Shown piece by piece: positions 1 through 9,907 of a stretch of 64,000 nt of DNA. The DNA comes from Lutjanus erythropterus (lineage: Eukaryota > Chordata > Actinopteri > Lutjaniformes > Lutjanidae). Location of the stretch: NCBI GenBank assembly GCA_020091685.1, contig CM034607.1, forward strand, positions 2,347,439 through 2,411,438. The letters run 5' to 3'. Numbering within the stretch: position 1 is the first letter of the stretch; the number at the start of each line of letters is the position of its first letter. Made by a program: the position numbers and the translations under genes. The notes below the pieces were generated by a model. The model had not been told where the DNA came from, ran no database searches, and saw only the letters and a program-made list of their open reading frames with translations.

Positions 1-410
1 GTGATGAAGCATTTTGGAAACTTATACCTAGATTCTATTAAAACTGTGTTGAATATTCACGGTCCACAGAGGATGAGTCCTAACATTTTTACAGGTCCTC
101 ATCACCATATATACAGGAGCATCATCAGGTCAAACTGTCTACTTATACAAAAGAAAATATCATGACTGTAAAGGCTCATACACATATCCAGTTTCTTGTA
201 GACAGGTGTGTAGGAGGAAGTATTAATAGGCAAGAGAAGAGAGAACTCCCGCACGCTGTCCTTTTATTTCCACTAAACTTAATTTAAGATACAACATTTC
301 AGTTCCCAGACCTTCATTGTGTGCCTAATTCAAGACAGAATGCAAAGGTTGAAGTTGTAGGTACCTGGTCTAAGGACCGAAACATATATTGTTTATTGTA
401 AACAAAAGGA
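1..410. repeat. Interspersed repeat, copy 1 of a direct pair
   Basis: This segment matches 898-1275 in the same orientation over nearly its whole length. Shared landmarks in order are a cttatacct start, a CAGAGG.TGAGTCC block, 'GGTCCTCAT', 'AAAATATC.TGACTGTAAAGG', 'TTTCTTGTAGACAGGTGTG' and 'GTATTAATAGGCAAG'. The copies differ by many substitutions and small indels, so the duplication or the two insertions are old. No coding potential is seen. The copy is cut by the left edge of the window. Confidence 0.8.
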
Positions 411-469
411 CCATGTGCGGGTTCTCTTTTCTCTTACATAAGGAAATATAAAAATGTAATGGGTTTACT

Positions 470-897
470 AATGTTTTTAGTGAGTATTTTACCTTTTCTG
501 TAGCGCCAACATCAGGCCAAATTTTTCACCTGAACTCGTGTTCCCTTTGGTTCATGACAAGATACCTCAAAAACTTTTTGCTGGATTTTAATGATTTTGG
601 GTTTTTTTTTGGAAAGTCTTGATACCCCATTTGCCAAAAGTTCCAAAGCAATGCTCAAGAAATATTATCAATATAGCAATTGATTTTTGTCAGCAAATGT
701 GTATCTTTTGAATTCCACTTTTTATCTTTAAAGACAAAAAAGTTAGATTCAAGATATATTACAATCTAATTGGAAGATTGCCACTCCTTGGTTAGAAGGT
801 TCATGCTCCCAGGGTGATGAACCCTTATGATTTTTTGAGTCCCTGACCTTTTCTCTAATGCCATGGTCAGGTAAAAATGTTTAATTACATTTTGATC
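470..897. repeat. Fragments of the same fish repeat family, between the paired copies
   Basis: Positions 500-580 carry a 'GCGCCAACATCAGG' plus 'TTGGTTCATGAC' arrangement, and 800-880 carry 'TTCATGCTCCCAGGGTGATGAACC' pieces followed by 'TGACCTTTTCTCTAATGCCA'. I recognise these phrases from memory as part of a very common teleost repeat that also supplies 36731-36930. Its superfamily is not certain to me. No intact ends are visible. Confidence 0.55.
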
Positions 898-1275
898 ACA
901 ATGATGCATTTAGGAAATTTATACCTTCATTATGTTGAAATTTGCTATAGATAATCATGGTCCCCAGAGGGTGAGTCCAAAAGCTTTTGGAGGTCCTCAT
1001 GACCATTTATACAGGAGCGTCATCAGAAAATCAAAATTTCTACTTGCACAGAAGAAAATATCTTGACTGTAAAGGCTCATGCACACCTAGTTTCTTGTAG
1101 ACAGGTGTGTAGGATGAAGTATTAATAGGCAAGTGGAGAGAGAACTCCCACACATGGTCCTTTCACTTCCAACAAATGTTTCGGTCCCTAGACTTTCATT
1201 TGGCACCTGAGACAGATCTAGGCACCCGATAAAGGTCGCAGGTCCAAAACATATTTTGTTGATTGCAAGTAAAAA
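898..1275. repeat. Interspersed repeat, copy 2 of the direct pair
   Basis: Direct-orientation partner of 1-410, offset by about 897 bp. It shares the same ordered landmarks, including the GTATTAATAGGCAAG core and the following AGAGAACTCCC. Divergence is visible by eye throughout. Either two insertions of one family or an old tandem duplication of a roughly 0.9-kb unit would explain the pair. Confidence 0.8.
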
Positions 1276-1319
1276 TACAGAAAATCTAAAAATCTAATGC
1301 AAATTAGACATGACATTAA

Positions 1320-1500
1320 GTTTACTGATATGTTCATTCATGCTCCCAGAGGTTGAACCATTTTTTATCTCAGTTGCCTTATTCTTCAGCATTAGGACAA
1401 AGAGTCAGCTTTGTACACATGATATCTAATAATGTTCAGGACTTCTTTTGATATTCTGACCTCATGACCTTTCCGCCAGTGCCACCATCAGTGCAAACTG
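1320..1500. repeat. Fragment of the same fish repeat family
   Basis: It contains 'TTCATGCTCCCAGAGGTTGAACC' type sequence near 1335 and 'TGACCTTTCCGCCAGTGCC' near 1465. Both phrases recur at 800-880 and in the 36.7-kb copy. No ends or coding frame are visible. Confidence 0.5.
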
Positions 1501-1546
1501 TACTTTTTTCTACTGTACATTTTCCAGAAACTCTCAGTATGGTATA

Positions 1547-1782
1547 TTATTCAACACTTGTGGTATCCTGGTGTGTCATGTACACTGTATTGGAACCTTT
1601 AGGGGGTTTAGACTTGTAGTCTAATTTCAGTTGAGAACGAGAAACAGAGACAGATGGAACGATATGAGATGTGAAATATTTCTTCTTTATCCCAGCAAAC
1701 ACAGTAGAAGCTCCCCTCAGTAGGAGCACTTTAACTGGAGTCATCACTGTATTATTCATCAGGTCTTGGAGGCAGCAGGTCC
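1547..1782 (-). CDS. Candidate terminal exon of an unrecognised minus-strand gene
   Basis: Read on the minus strand, a good acceptor (TGTTTGTGTCTTCCAG) ends at 1783. An open frame of 78 codons follows, starting at the second codon position as TCCLQDLMNN and ending QDTTSVE before a TAA at 1549-1547. The frame is lysine/serine rich and contains an NTVYMTH tyrosine motif. No domain is recognised. It is phase-compatible with the candidate exon at 2503-2587 (both phase 1), which would give about 107 residues with an intron of 720 bp. Frames of this size occur by chance, and the neighbouring 1.5 kb is repeat-derived, so this may equally be non-coding. Confidence 0.22.
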
Positions 1783-2502
1783 CTGGAAGACACAAACACA
1801 GTTACACCAGTCATCCTCGGCCTAATGAGGCCCTGAGGAGGCCACTGAAGTCAAAACACAACCAGGGCTCAGCAAGTGAGCTTTCTGTCTCATGGTTGAA
1901 AGAGACACACTAACCCTTTAATAAATGATCCTCCAGTAGTAAAACTAAGAGGAAGAGACACGCTCCCTTCTGAAATGAGGGGTTAAATTCAGGTCCCACA
2001 TCAACACAGCATATAAAACATTTGCTGGCTCTGAGTCACAGCAGCACTTTCTTTCTTGCTTAATCTCAGCATTCACTGATAACTCATCAGATCAGCTAAT
2101 TGAGATGAGAGGATGCCGTTTCCTGAAAAGGGAAGTAGACAGCTGATAACAAGTGGGTGAGATTAATGAGAATTTTAGTAGAGCTAGGGCCACATTTATG
2201 ACTATAGTAGTAATGATTTTAAGACTTATAAATTTACTTACAGATTTTAATTTGCTCAGTGTAGCATATGATTCTGCTTTATTTTTTAGAGAAATAGTTA
2301 ACAAAAGTAAGCACCTTCTTCTGATTAAAGATTGTGTAAAGCAGCAATAAATATAAAAGTATTAAAGTTGGGCGATATTTAAAACTTTTCCAACTAGCCA
2401 TCGTCAGACCATCTATATATATATATCCAAGCCAATGAAGCTCATTAACTCCTTGTAAAACACACTTCATTCAAACTCAACAGAAAAACATGTAAAACTC
2501 AC
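1783..2502. other. Stretch without recognised features
   Basis: It is unique-looking, AT-rich sequence with several short unrelated open frames on both strands. If the minus-strand two-exon model is real, this is its intron. A (TA)n stretch of about 14 bp lies near 2415. Nothing else is supported. Confidence 0.4.
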
Positions 2503-2587
2503 CAAAACCATCTTTGTTAGTCTGTCCACTTTTCCAACAATCACCAACAGCACAAAGAGTCTGGCTCTGAGGGCTCTTTACCCTCAT
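2503..2587 (-). CDS. Candidate first coding exon partnering 1547-1782
   Basis: On the minus strand an ATG at 2587 opens 28 codons (MRVKSPQSQTLC...TNKDGF). They end one base into a codon at a strong-looking donor, TTTTG|GTGAGT. Joining to the acceptor at 1783 keeps the frame. The start context is ordinary, and a second upstream ATG (in GGACCATGAG) lies in another frame. The phase agreement has a one-in-three chance of arising randomly. No family is recognised. Confidence 0.18.
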
Positions 2588-2761
2588 TTCTCACCCAGCT
2601 CAGTGCACTCATGGTCCAGCTGTGTGGGTGTGTACTGTCCCACTGGATGAGAGCACGTTTTAGCAAAATAAACAGCCAGAAATTGTTTCAGCCCAGTCAT
2701 TAATAGGCAGTATATTCCTCCAATCACACAACTCTACTGAGTAAGATTAGATCTCAAAATC

Positions 2762-3060
2762 AGCATGTCTGTTCCACTGTCTCAATGTCAAACACCACTA
2801 CGACCTGAAAACAACCTGAAACATGAACGCTCAATTTAGCAGCTTTATTGGACATGTCCAGGCATGTTTGAACCATCAGAGCCAGAGGACGGTGACAGGA
2901 TGGTTTCTCTTTTCTTTGGTGTCAGTTTATTGGAACTGAAGTGAGCTGAAGTGAACTGCTGGACTGATTTGAACCGAGAGAGTCTGTTAGTAAGGGTGAG
3001 GGGAAGGAGAGGCAGTATCGTTCATGAGTTGGTTCGTGGGGTCTATATAGTGTTGGGGGA
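2762..3060 (-). mobile_element. LTR-like fossil, copy A (minus orientation)
   Basis: This segment is the reverse complement of 12863-13166 over about 300 bp with moderate divergence. In minus orientation it runs from a TATATAG box near 3049 to an AATAAA-type signal at 2849-2844, about 200 bp apart. That spacing is typical of the promoter and polyadenylation signals inside a retroelement LTR. No internal region or capsid, polymerase or envelope frame is seen beside it, so it would be a solo LTR or a fragment. Divergence between the copies suggests an old, inactive element. A non-LTR repeat with these signals by chance is the alternative. Confidence 0.45.
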
Positions 3061-3478
3061 TCATGGCTCCGGCACGTCACCGATCCATATTTTAACTCCA
3101 CAATTCAGCACTACATACTATAGTTCTCAGTGTTTTTGTTTTCAGCAAATATGTTCTAATACATATGTGTTTTGAAGAAAAACCCCCATTTTCCTTTACC
3201 CAGACTATAAGACGGATTGGACAGGAGCTCCTTGCATCCTTCTCAGATTGTGTAAATACTGTAAAAGTGTGTTTTAATTCTTTCGGGTCTTGGTTCCTTG
3301 ACATCCACTTTAACTTACACTTCCAGTTCGATGTATAACTTTCTCTTCGACGCATTTCAGTTCTTGACCTTAAGTTCAATCTGTATCTCTTATCAGTATT
3401 TATTCTCAAATTTCCAGTATTTCAGCCTCAAGGCACACCAAAATTTCCTTCACCTTTCCTCCATCTACAACATTTTTA
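3061..3478. other. Stretch without recognised features
   Basis: It is AT-rich unique-looking sequence. A 105-codon minus-strand frame (3409-3092) spans part of it, but it has no recognisable motif and no good splice context, and it partly continues from the flank of the LTR-like copy. Nothing else is seen. Confidence 0.4.
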
Positions 3479-4065
3479 CTAGAGGTGTGACCAAGTCATT
3501 TTTGCAAGTCACACGTTAGTCTCATTGTCAACATTGTCCTGTCCTAAACTTTAAGTACTGACTCCTAAATAAGTTATAATGCACTCCTCATCAAATGTAA
3601 TGTAATTTTAACAACAGAGCCTGGACTTAACATTGTACAACTTTAAATGTTGAACAAAGTTGGAACACATGGTTGTTGTACATTGACAAAATGATCATTT
3701 CTTTCTTCTGGAGCTCAGTAACATAATGTTAGTTCTTCATGGTTCTCTCCTGCAACTTGATTGGATGTTGTTGGATTGATTCAAGCATAATGGATCTGGG
3801 GAATTAAGGGTTGAATTTGCATGAATGAATAGTGTTGGTCGATTGAGGAAATGAAGAGAAATAAATCTGCAGATTCACACTGTGTCAATAAAATACTTCA
3901 ATCTTTGAGCTTGGGGGAAAGTATCTAAGTATTTTCCAGGCAAAAGACTCCAAAGTCCAAGAGAGGTCAGGAGTCACTGGTATCTAAGCTCAAGTCAAGC
4001 TGCAAGTCTACTGATTTTGTCGAATCGAGTCTCAAGTGACTTGAATCCAAGTCATGTATTTTGCA
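3479..4065. repeat. Fish 'CAAGTC' repeat, split by inserted sequence
   Basis: Positions 3479-3520 (AGGTGTGACCAAGTCATTTT, then TGCAAGTCAC) and 3940-4062 (CAGGAGTCACTGGT, GCAAGTCTACTGATTTTGTC, CTTGAATCCAAGTCATG) are two ends of a serially CAAGTC-rich element that I recognise as common in teleosts. About 400 bp of unrelated sequence lies between them, including TTGGATGTTGTTGGATTG. It could be internal sequence of a longer family member or a later insertion. Confidence 0.5.
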
Positions 4066-5026
4066 CAAAACCTTACAATATTCACAATATTAAGACACTG
4101 AAACTGGTAATTAAACTAAAGCTGTGAGTACATAAAAGATTTCTTCAGAAAACGTGGCCTTTTCTACTTTAATTAACTAAATTGCTAGGTTCTGTTAAGC
4201 AGAAGATAATGACAGAGTTTATTTAACACTTCCGTGTCTGCACCATTATAACTTGGCAAGTCTCACATGAGTGTAAGAGTGAGTGTCAGATATCTTTAGT
4301 TCTGTTTTCACTGCATTTCCGATAAAGTGGAAAAGATTATTTGTAGGTGAACAATCTGCAGTTTTGGCCTTTGGAGTGCTGCAGGCTGGAGGTGGATTAC
4401 ATGTCCCAGCACTTCAAAAACATTCTGCCTCTACCAGAAATGAATAATTTAAACATTTATGACCAAAGTATACTGGATCCATGTCTGTATCAGATGGTTT
4501 GGCTTAGGGGTTTTAATGCAACCTGGCTGTCAGGAATGGATTAGCTACACCTTACTCCTCCATACTGCTTTGGCAAGTTGCATGCTAATGCTTGAATGTA
4601 TTAATCTCCTGGCTGAATTATCAGTACAATCAAAGAGTGACTGGCATCCACTTGGTTTCTGAAAAAAAAATGAAGAGCTGCAGTTAGAAGTTGAGCTGTG
4701 TAAAAGCTGAATACATTAAGTAGTTTGAATATTTTTCTCATAGAACTCTGAATCAATTTTAGATCAATTTAGCAGCCATGGTACAGTATTTTTTACATTT
4801 TTTGTTCAAACTTTGATTTCACACAGCAGTGGTCACTGAGACTCATGGTTAATGAGTGGACATACCGAAGGATGAATAACTTGACTTCTCAGAAATGTGA
4901 AAGTGAAATATGTATAACTACTGCCTGTGACATAATCCAAAGCACATTTTCCCCCAAGAAATTATTCAGCAGAGATGGCAAATCACCCAGACCCTGAACA
5001 CAGTTTCTTGTGATCAATTTTAATAT
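4066..5026. other. Stretch without recognised features
   Basis: It is AT-rich, unique-looking DNA with a short A tract near 4665. Two overlapping open frames of about 65 codons (4347-4662) have no motif or splice support. No gene or repeat is supported. Confidence 0.4.
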
Positions 5027-5675
5027 AGCCTGTCCTCACCAGAAAAGGAGCAGCTTATAATGATACATATTTATGGTTATTACCACCTTTAGTGGCCGTA
5101 GTACTTATGAAGGATGGATGGATGGATGGATGGATGGATGGGTCAGAAAACAGGATTTTCACCCAGGAGAGTGTTTCTGTCCCTTGCAAGACCAAGAGTC
5201 AAAACTGACTTATTGTAAGTTACTTAAGTTACATTAAATGGAATGATTTATGTAACATACTTAGTGCAGACCAAACAATCATATTTTCCTAAACTTCACC
5301 AAGTAGTTTTCATGCCTAAACCTGACCAAACTGTGATAATTTCATAGCATTAACCACATGTTTAACATCACCTTTAACCTAACCAAGCAGTTGTGTTGCC
5401 TAAATTTTATCATATAGTTTTGGTTCCTTAACCTAACACAGTAATTTCAGTGCTTAAATCTAACCATTTAGTTTTGTTGCTTAAATCTTAGCAAGTAGGC
5501 TTGGTGCCTAAACCTAACCAGACTGGTATCATTTCACAAAATTAACCATGTTTTTAATATCATGTGACTTATGTAAAGTAACATACATGTTTACCTGAGC
5601 CATGATCTTTCCCTAACACTAACCAAGTAGTTTCGGTGCATCATGTGTCTTATGTTACATACTTAAGGTCCGGTG
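5027..5675. mobile_element. Partial copy of the CTGTTCTCA-ended MITE family
   Basis: The left end (AGCCTGTCCTCACC) resembles the terminus of the copies at 11158, 24919 and 52179. The interior shares the ATGGATGG stretch, the GGGTCA, 'ACCCAGGAGAG' and 'AGTTACATTA' blocks, and repeated 'CCTAAACCTAACCAA.TAGTTT' phrases. No right terminus is found, so the copy is truncated or too diverged. It is non-coding. Confidence 0.55.
5111..5142. repeat. (ATGG)n microsatellite
   Basis: About seven perfect tandem ATGG units lie inside the MITE copy at 5027-5675. Related ATGG-rich sequence occupies the same place in the copy at 11158. Confidence 0.9.
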
Positions 5676-7362
5676 CTGCATTGGCAGTCGACCTACTCTG
5701 ATGTTCAGGTATGAGGCAATGTTGATTTAACAAGCTGATTGGCAGAAAGGCACAAACAAATCATACTCATATATGCACAGCTTTTACTGTGCAAATAAAA
5801 AAAGTGTATGGATTTTTCTGTTAGAGGAGGTTGTCTTTAGTTCAGTGTAAGAGCACTGTGGAAAAATCTGTTATAATACTGTCAAATATAGTAAAATTAA
5901 ATTTAAACAGTTAAATTTTAAATCCAGAAGGTGTTCTCCATTTGATATTTCATTGTTCTTTCAATAAATATGTTAAATGATGGCCCTGCATTCAGCAGAG
6001 TATGATCAGACTCATTAAACGTTCTCTGATAACTGGGTCACGTCACATATTCTGACATGAAATGAACCCAGCGGTCGATCAGGAGTGGTCAGGGAGCTCT
6101 GCAGGGAGCTTCAACACGCTGCGGGTCAGATCCATGCCTCTGACCTTGATTCATGAACAGAGCTGTTTCCTGACTGTGGTGATTTGATTACTGAGAGATC
6201 AGTCTAGTCATCATCCCACAGCTCCCCCAGCGAGAAACTAGCAGGGACTTTGCAAACACAAGTTCTCGTCTAAGAATAAACCACACATAACGCACGAGGC
6301 ATATGTTAATGTATTCAGAGTGAGGAAAAATGAGTTAAGTGTTGATAACAGGAGGAAAATGAGCTGTTTTCTTATTTCTCAGTCTAATGTTAGAAGTGAG
6401 ATTAAAGCAACTTTCAGGCAGCATGTGCCCTCCATGGGAACAAACGCTCATTTACTTTTATCACCTGAACACAAACTCCAGTCTATAGTGAGAATACAGA
6501 TGGCCTCAAATTAAATAATAGAGCTGTGGAACAAACATAACATATTATCAAATTATATTGTTTATATGGGGAAGATACTAACAGACATTTGCCTATTTAC
6601 ACATCCAGCTGACACAGACATTATCATTCATTTAGAGTCCTGTTTGTGTCCAACTTTTAGCTCAGTTTTGGTCTCCACCAACTCCTGAGAAAAATATTTG
6701 TCTCTCTATCTGCTCCACTACGTTCACCAGTTGTCTGTTGTTTGGTGCTGAACAGGTAGTGTACAGTTGGTTTTTAGAGTATTTTCATTGAAGCTAAAAA
6801 GCTCTGTAGAGCTGAGCGGAACTGGAACGTGGATAATTCTCTGTGGATTTGTCACTGTGTACAACATCTTTCACATTACAAATAGTCATACAATTAGTAA
6901 GACGTACAAAGATTTTTTACCAAGAAACACTGATTTTTTAAATGTCAACAGACATAAAAGAACATATAAAAAAACTAATTCAATCCATGTTTCTAAACTT
7001 AAAACTAACAATTTATGCTGCAGGTTCCATAGAAAAGGCAAAGAAACAAAGGGGAATGCTAAAGCTGAATAACATGTTGGGTACAATAATGCCATCCTGT
7101 AAAATGACCAACCTACAACCTGCTACACCCCATCTATCAACAAATACCAGCGCTCTGGATTGGTGTCTCCACCCGAATCACTAACCCAAAGTGTTGGTAT
7201 TATTTAGACAACCTGGAATGAGCCTCAACAATAAACTAGGCTATATTTCTCCAGAGAATAATCTAAATAATTAAAAAGAACAGTGACCACTAACTAGGTC
7301 AGAAGGTATGTGATTAGAATATTTGAATGTAATGTTTATTAGAATAATAATCATTCATCCTC
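5676..7362. other. Mostly featureless stretch with one GC-richer block
   Basis: Around 6030-6240 the sequence is GC-richer than its flanks. It holds GGGTCACGTCAC and CTGACCTTGATTCATGAACA, which resemble nuclear-receptor and CRE half-sites, so it could be regulatory. The rest is AT-rich with short chance frames, the longest being 6767-7072 plus. No repeat family is recognised. Confidence 0.35.
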
Positions 7363-7665
7363 TTGAGAATTGGGACCCAAAATTTATTCATTTCAATGCT
7401 CTAATTCCAATTTTTGGTGAAAATGTATTATTTAAGGATTTCTATATATGAAATATGTGTAATTTAAGTTTTGAAAGTTTTAATTTTTAAATTTTAAAAA
7501 ACAGATTTTTTTTCAATGAAAATGTTGGCCCTTTAAAGTTGTGCCCTAGATTTCAACTCAGATTTTTACAAAAACCTGATTTAATCAGGCATAAAAAAGG
7601 GTTAGCTATACCCTAAGGACCCCTGTCTCACTTCTAGTTTTCAAAAAGGTGGGAAGACTTTTCTT
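7363..7665. repeat. Interspersed repeat, copy shared with 38637-39076
   Basis: It shares ordered blocks with 38.6-39.1 kb: AATTGGGAC, TAATTCCAATTTTTGGTGA, 'TTTAAAGTTGTG.CC.AGATTT', 'CAGATTTTTACAAAAA', 'ATTTAATC.GGCAT' and 'TATACCCTAAGGA' followed by a CTCACTTC block. The copies are in the same orientation and clearly diverged. They are non-coding and A+T rich. Exact ends are not defined. Confidence 0.7.
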
Positions 7666-8154
7666 CTTTTTTTTTAATTTGACAAATTTTTTCATCAGAT
7701 GTGTCTCGACCATAACATGTAAACTCTGTAGCCCTTCTAAATTAATTAGATTAATCAATTAAATCAAATTATGATCTAAAAATGTGTATTTTGATTAACA
7801 TTAAGAGAACTCTGAGACACTTTAAAAATATAAAATAGCTGCTCACTACGATTATGCTGTGAAATGAAAAAATGTAACATTTTGTCAGCTCTGTGGTACG
7901 CTTTCCATCTGAAGAAGTTGACGTCTAGATGTAATAAAATTTCATCACTGGAAGGTTGGCCCGTTTCATTTTAATAGTCAAGAGTTTGATATTTTAAAAT
8001 ATATTTTACAGCGTAATTGAAGAGTAAAAATCAAAACCCATTAAAAAATATGGTTTTGTCCCAGTTTTCAAAAATGACATGATGTATAAAATTGTTTGAT
8101 GATATTTCTTGTGACTGGTCCAGATTGGAAATGACTGGTCCAACTCAGTTATAA
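7666..8154. other. Stretch without recognised features
   Basis: It is A+T-rich, unique-looking sequence with a few homopolymer runs and no frame or repeat that I can support. Confidence 0.4.
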
Positions 8155-8375
8155 TGCATGTCTCAGCCTTGAAGTATTCCACCACCAGCCTCCAGCACAG
8201 CTTCAGAGCTCCTTGTCACTGATTCTATGAGTCTGTGAAACTCTACTGGAGGGATGAATGGCAGTCTTCCAAAAGATGCTCCCTCATCTGGTGTTTTGAT
8301 GATGGCGGTAGAAAGCGCTGTCAGCCATGCAGCTTCAGTATCTCACCATAGGATGAGGAGTGTTAATATTGGTGG
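8155..8375 (-). pseudogene. Tc1/mariner transposase C-terminal fragment
   Basis: The reverse strand reads in pieces as RFLPPSSKHQMREHLLED, then SLQ or, one frame over, PFIPPVEFHRLIESV, followed by SEAVLEAGGG. This matches the remembered end of fish Tc1/mariner transposases, where SSKHQ.REYLLEEW and IPPVEFQRL.ES lead to a glycine-rich GGPTPY end. A frame change is needed near 8255, and an in-frame TAG is present in the first frame, so the gene is dead. The catalytic DDE region is not preserved in this piece. Sequence to about 8480 may belong to the same element, but I cannot confirm it. No terminal inverted repeats are seen. Confidence 0.72.
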
Positions 8376-8551
8376 TCTTCACTTCATGACCCAAATTAGT
8401 CCATGACCTAGAAATTGCTGTCTGGGCCCCTGCTGAAAACAACACTCTATATCTCTTCAATAGTGGATGAGATAACTGACCTGTTCAGATGATAGGGTTA
8501 CCACTGTACCACTTCTTCTGTGTCCATTCTTCACCTGCGGTGCCTCTGCAG

Positions 8552-8584
8552 CTGCTCACACTGACCGAGCTCCTTCAGAGAGAT
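8552..8584 (+). CDS. Candidate short exon (33 bp) before a mini-intron
   Basis: CCTGCGGTGCCTCTGCAG, a good acceptor, precedes 11 codons reading LLTLTELLQRD. A GTAAGC donor follows directly. The next acceptor is 79 bp away, a common intron size in fish. Phase is 0 at both ends. The open frame also continues upstream of the acceptor, so the true left edge is uncertain. No protein family is recognised. Confidence 0.25.
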
Positions 8585-8663
8585 GTAAGCGTAAAAAAGA
8601 CAAAGTTTGTGGATAAAGAGGTTGGTTTCATTCGTGTCGTTTTTCATCTCCGGGTGTCTACAG

Positions 8664-8879
8664 GGCCTGGAGTTAAGTGAGTTACAGGCACCGGTCGATT
8701 CATCATACTTATGGCAGTCACTGAGCTCCCCGAAGGAGCGCTCCTTCAAATCATCCTCCTCTTTCTTCCCCACAATGCACCATTACCCACAACCCACCTG
8801 CTGCCCTCGGACACCTCATCAGGTTTATGCAGCATGGGACTCGCGGGCTGATGGCTCTGTGTGGACCTGTTGGCCATAA
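8664..8879 (+). CDS. Candidate exon following the 79-bp intron, ending in a stop
   Basis: The acceptor GTGTCTACAG has a T/C-rich tract. The frame then reads GLELSELQAPVDSSYLWQSL, a serine-rich SFKSSSSFF stretch, and PQPTCCPRTPHQ to a TAA at 8877-8879 (71 residues). A possible donor, CATCAG|GTTTAT, lies at about 8820, which would make it an internal exon of 157 bp. The block is GC-richer than its surroundings with several CpGs. No domain is recognised. The frame may be chance, and the neighbouring Tc1 remains show that the area collects repeats. Confidence 0.28.
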   Translation, partial: GLELSELQAPVDSSYLWQSLSSPKERSFKSSSSFFPTMHHYPQPTCCPRTPHQVYAAWDSRADGSVWTCWP

Positions 8880-9157
8880 CAAATACGAAACAATAATGTT
8901 TTCTCTGCAGTTCAGTGTGCAACAGATTTCTACTGTTTGCACTACTGGCCTCAGATCATATAGTACAGATAGTAAAGAGCAGGAAAGATGGGGGCGAAAG
9001 GTATCTATTGCCATTGGAAATATAACTGTAGCATTTTGATGAAGAATCTCAGTTCAAGCTAGCTCTTTACAGCACTTTCAACTGCATCTCAGGGTTTTCA
9101 TCAGTGGATTAAATTAAATGCATTGGAATTAAATGTCTTGATACTGTTTTCCAGTCA
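8880..9157. other. Stretch without recognised features
   Basis: It is a short stretch of unique-looking sequence with another acceptor-like site, TTTTCTCTGCAG, near 8910. No frame or repeat is supported. Confidence 0.35.
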
Positions 9158-9362
9158 CGTCAAGTCAGTTTTATTTATACAGTGCCAAGTCTCTTTTTAA
9201 TATTATGTACAGAGACCCCACAATTCCCACCATGAGCAAGCACTAGGCAACAGTGGTGAAGAAAAACTTCCTCTTAAGACAAATAAACCCCAAGTAGAAT
9301 CAGGTTCAGTGTGGGCAGCCATCTGCCTCAACCGGTTGGGTTGTGGATATATGCATCCATTC
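9158..9362 (+). repeat. Widespread teleost interspersed repeat (GAGCAAGCAC / CCGGTTGGG family)
   Basis: The order of blocks matches a repeat remembered from many fish genomes: TCAGTTTTATTTATACAGTG, GAGCAAGCACTAGGCAACAG, GAAGAAAAACTTCC, 'AGAATCAGGTTCAG', 'GGGCAGCCATCTGCC' and CAACCGGTTGGG. The classification is uncertain to me; it is often found beside non-LTR elements. It is non-coding. Confidence 0.75.
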
Positions 9363-9599
9363 TTTATTTAGCATTTTCGTTTTCAGTCATAGAAACTGTA
9401 GTCCATTTCACCATCAGAAGAAATGTTAAACCGTTTCAGGAGAATTAATCTCTGCTCTGCAAAATTCACGTCAGTCTACTGTTTGAGCAATGAAATTACT
9501 TGTAGACATAAGTGGCACTTTGGACTAATATTGGTGCTAAAGGAAAGCTTGTAGTTCATCCTCTGTGGAGCAGGAATGTACTGAATTAATGTCAGGAAC

Positions 9600-9907
9600 A
9601 GCTACAACTAATAATTATTTTCATTAGCAATTAATTTGTCAATTATTTTCTCAATTAATATGTCCAAAAATTGTGAAAAACTTTGACTCCTGTTTCCCAA
9701 AGCCCGATTTGACGTTGCCAAATGTCTTGTTTTGTCCACAACTCAAAGATATTCAGTTTACTGTCAGAGACGAGGAACCCAGAAAATATTCACATTTAAG
9801 AAGCTGAAATCAGAGAATTCAAACATTTTTTCTTAAGAAATGATTCAATCAATTATCAGATTAGGTAATGATTAATTTCAGAGTCGATTAATTCTTGCAG
9901 CTGTAGT
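9600..9907 (+). mobile_element. Non-autonomous AT-rich fish MITE (GCTGCAACTAA type)
   Basis: It starts with CAGCTACAACTAATAATTAT and ends TTAATTCTTGCAGCTG, giving short inverted ends. Internal blocks ATGTCTTGTTTTGTCC, AAAGATATTCAGTTTACTGT, 'TTCACATTTAAGAAGCTG' and 'CAGAGAATTC' match a very common teleost element with GATTAATCGATTAATC-like ends. A reverse copy is at 33470-33700, and the insert at 20561-20891 looks related. There is no coding region. Confidence 0.75.
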
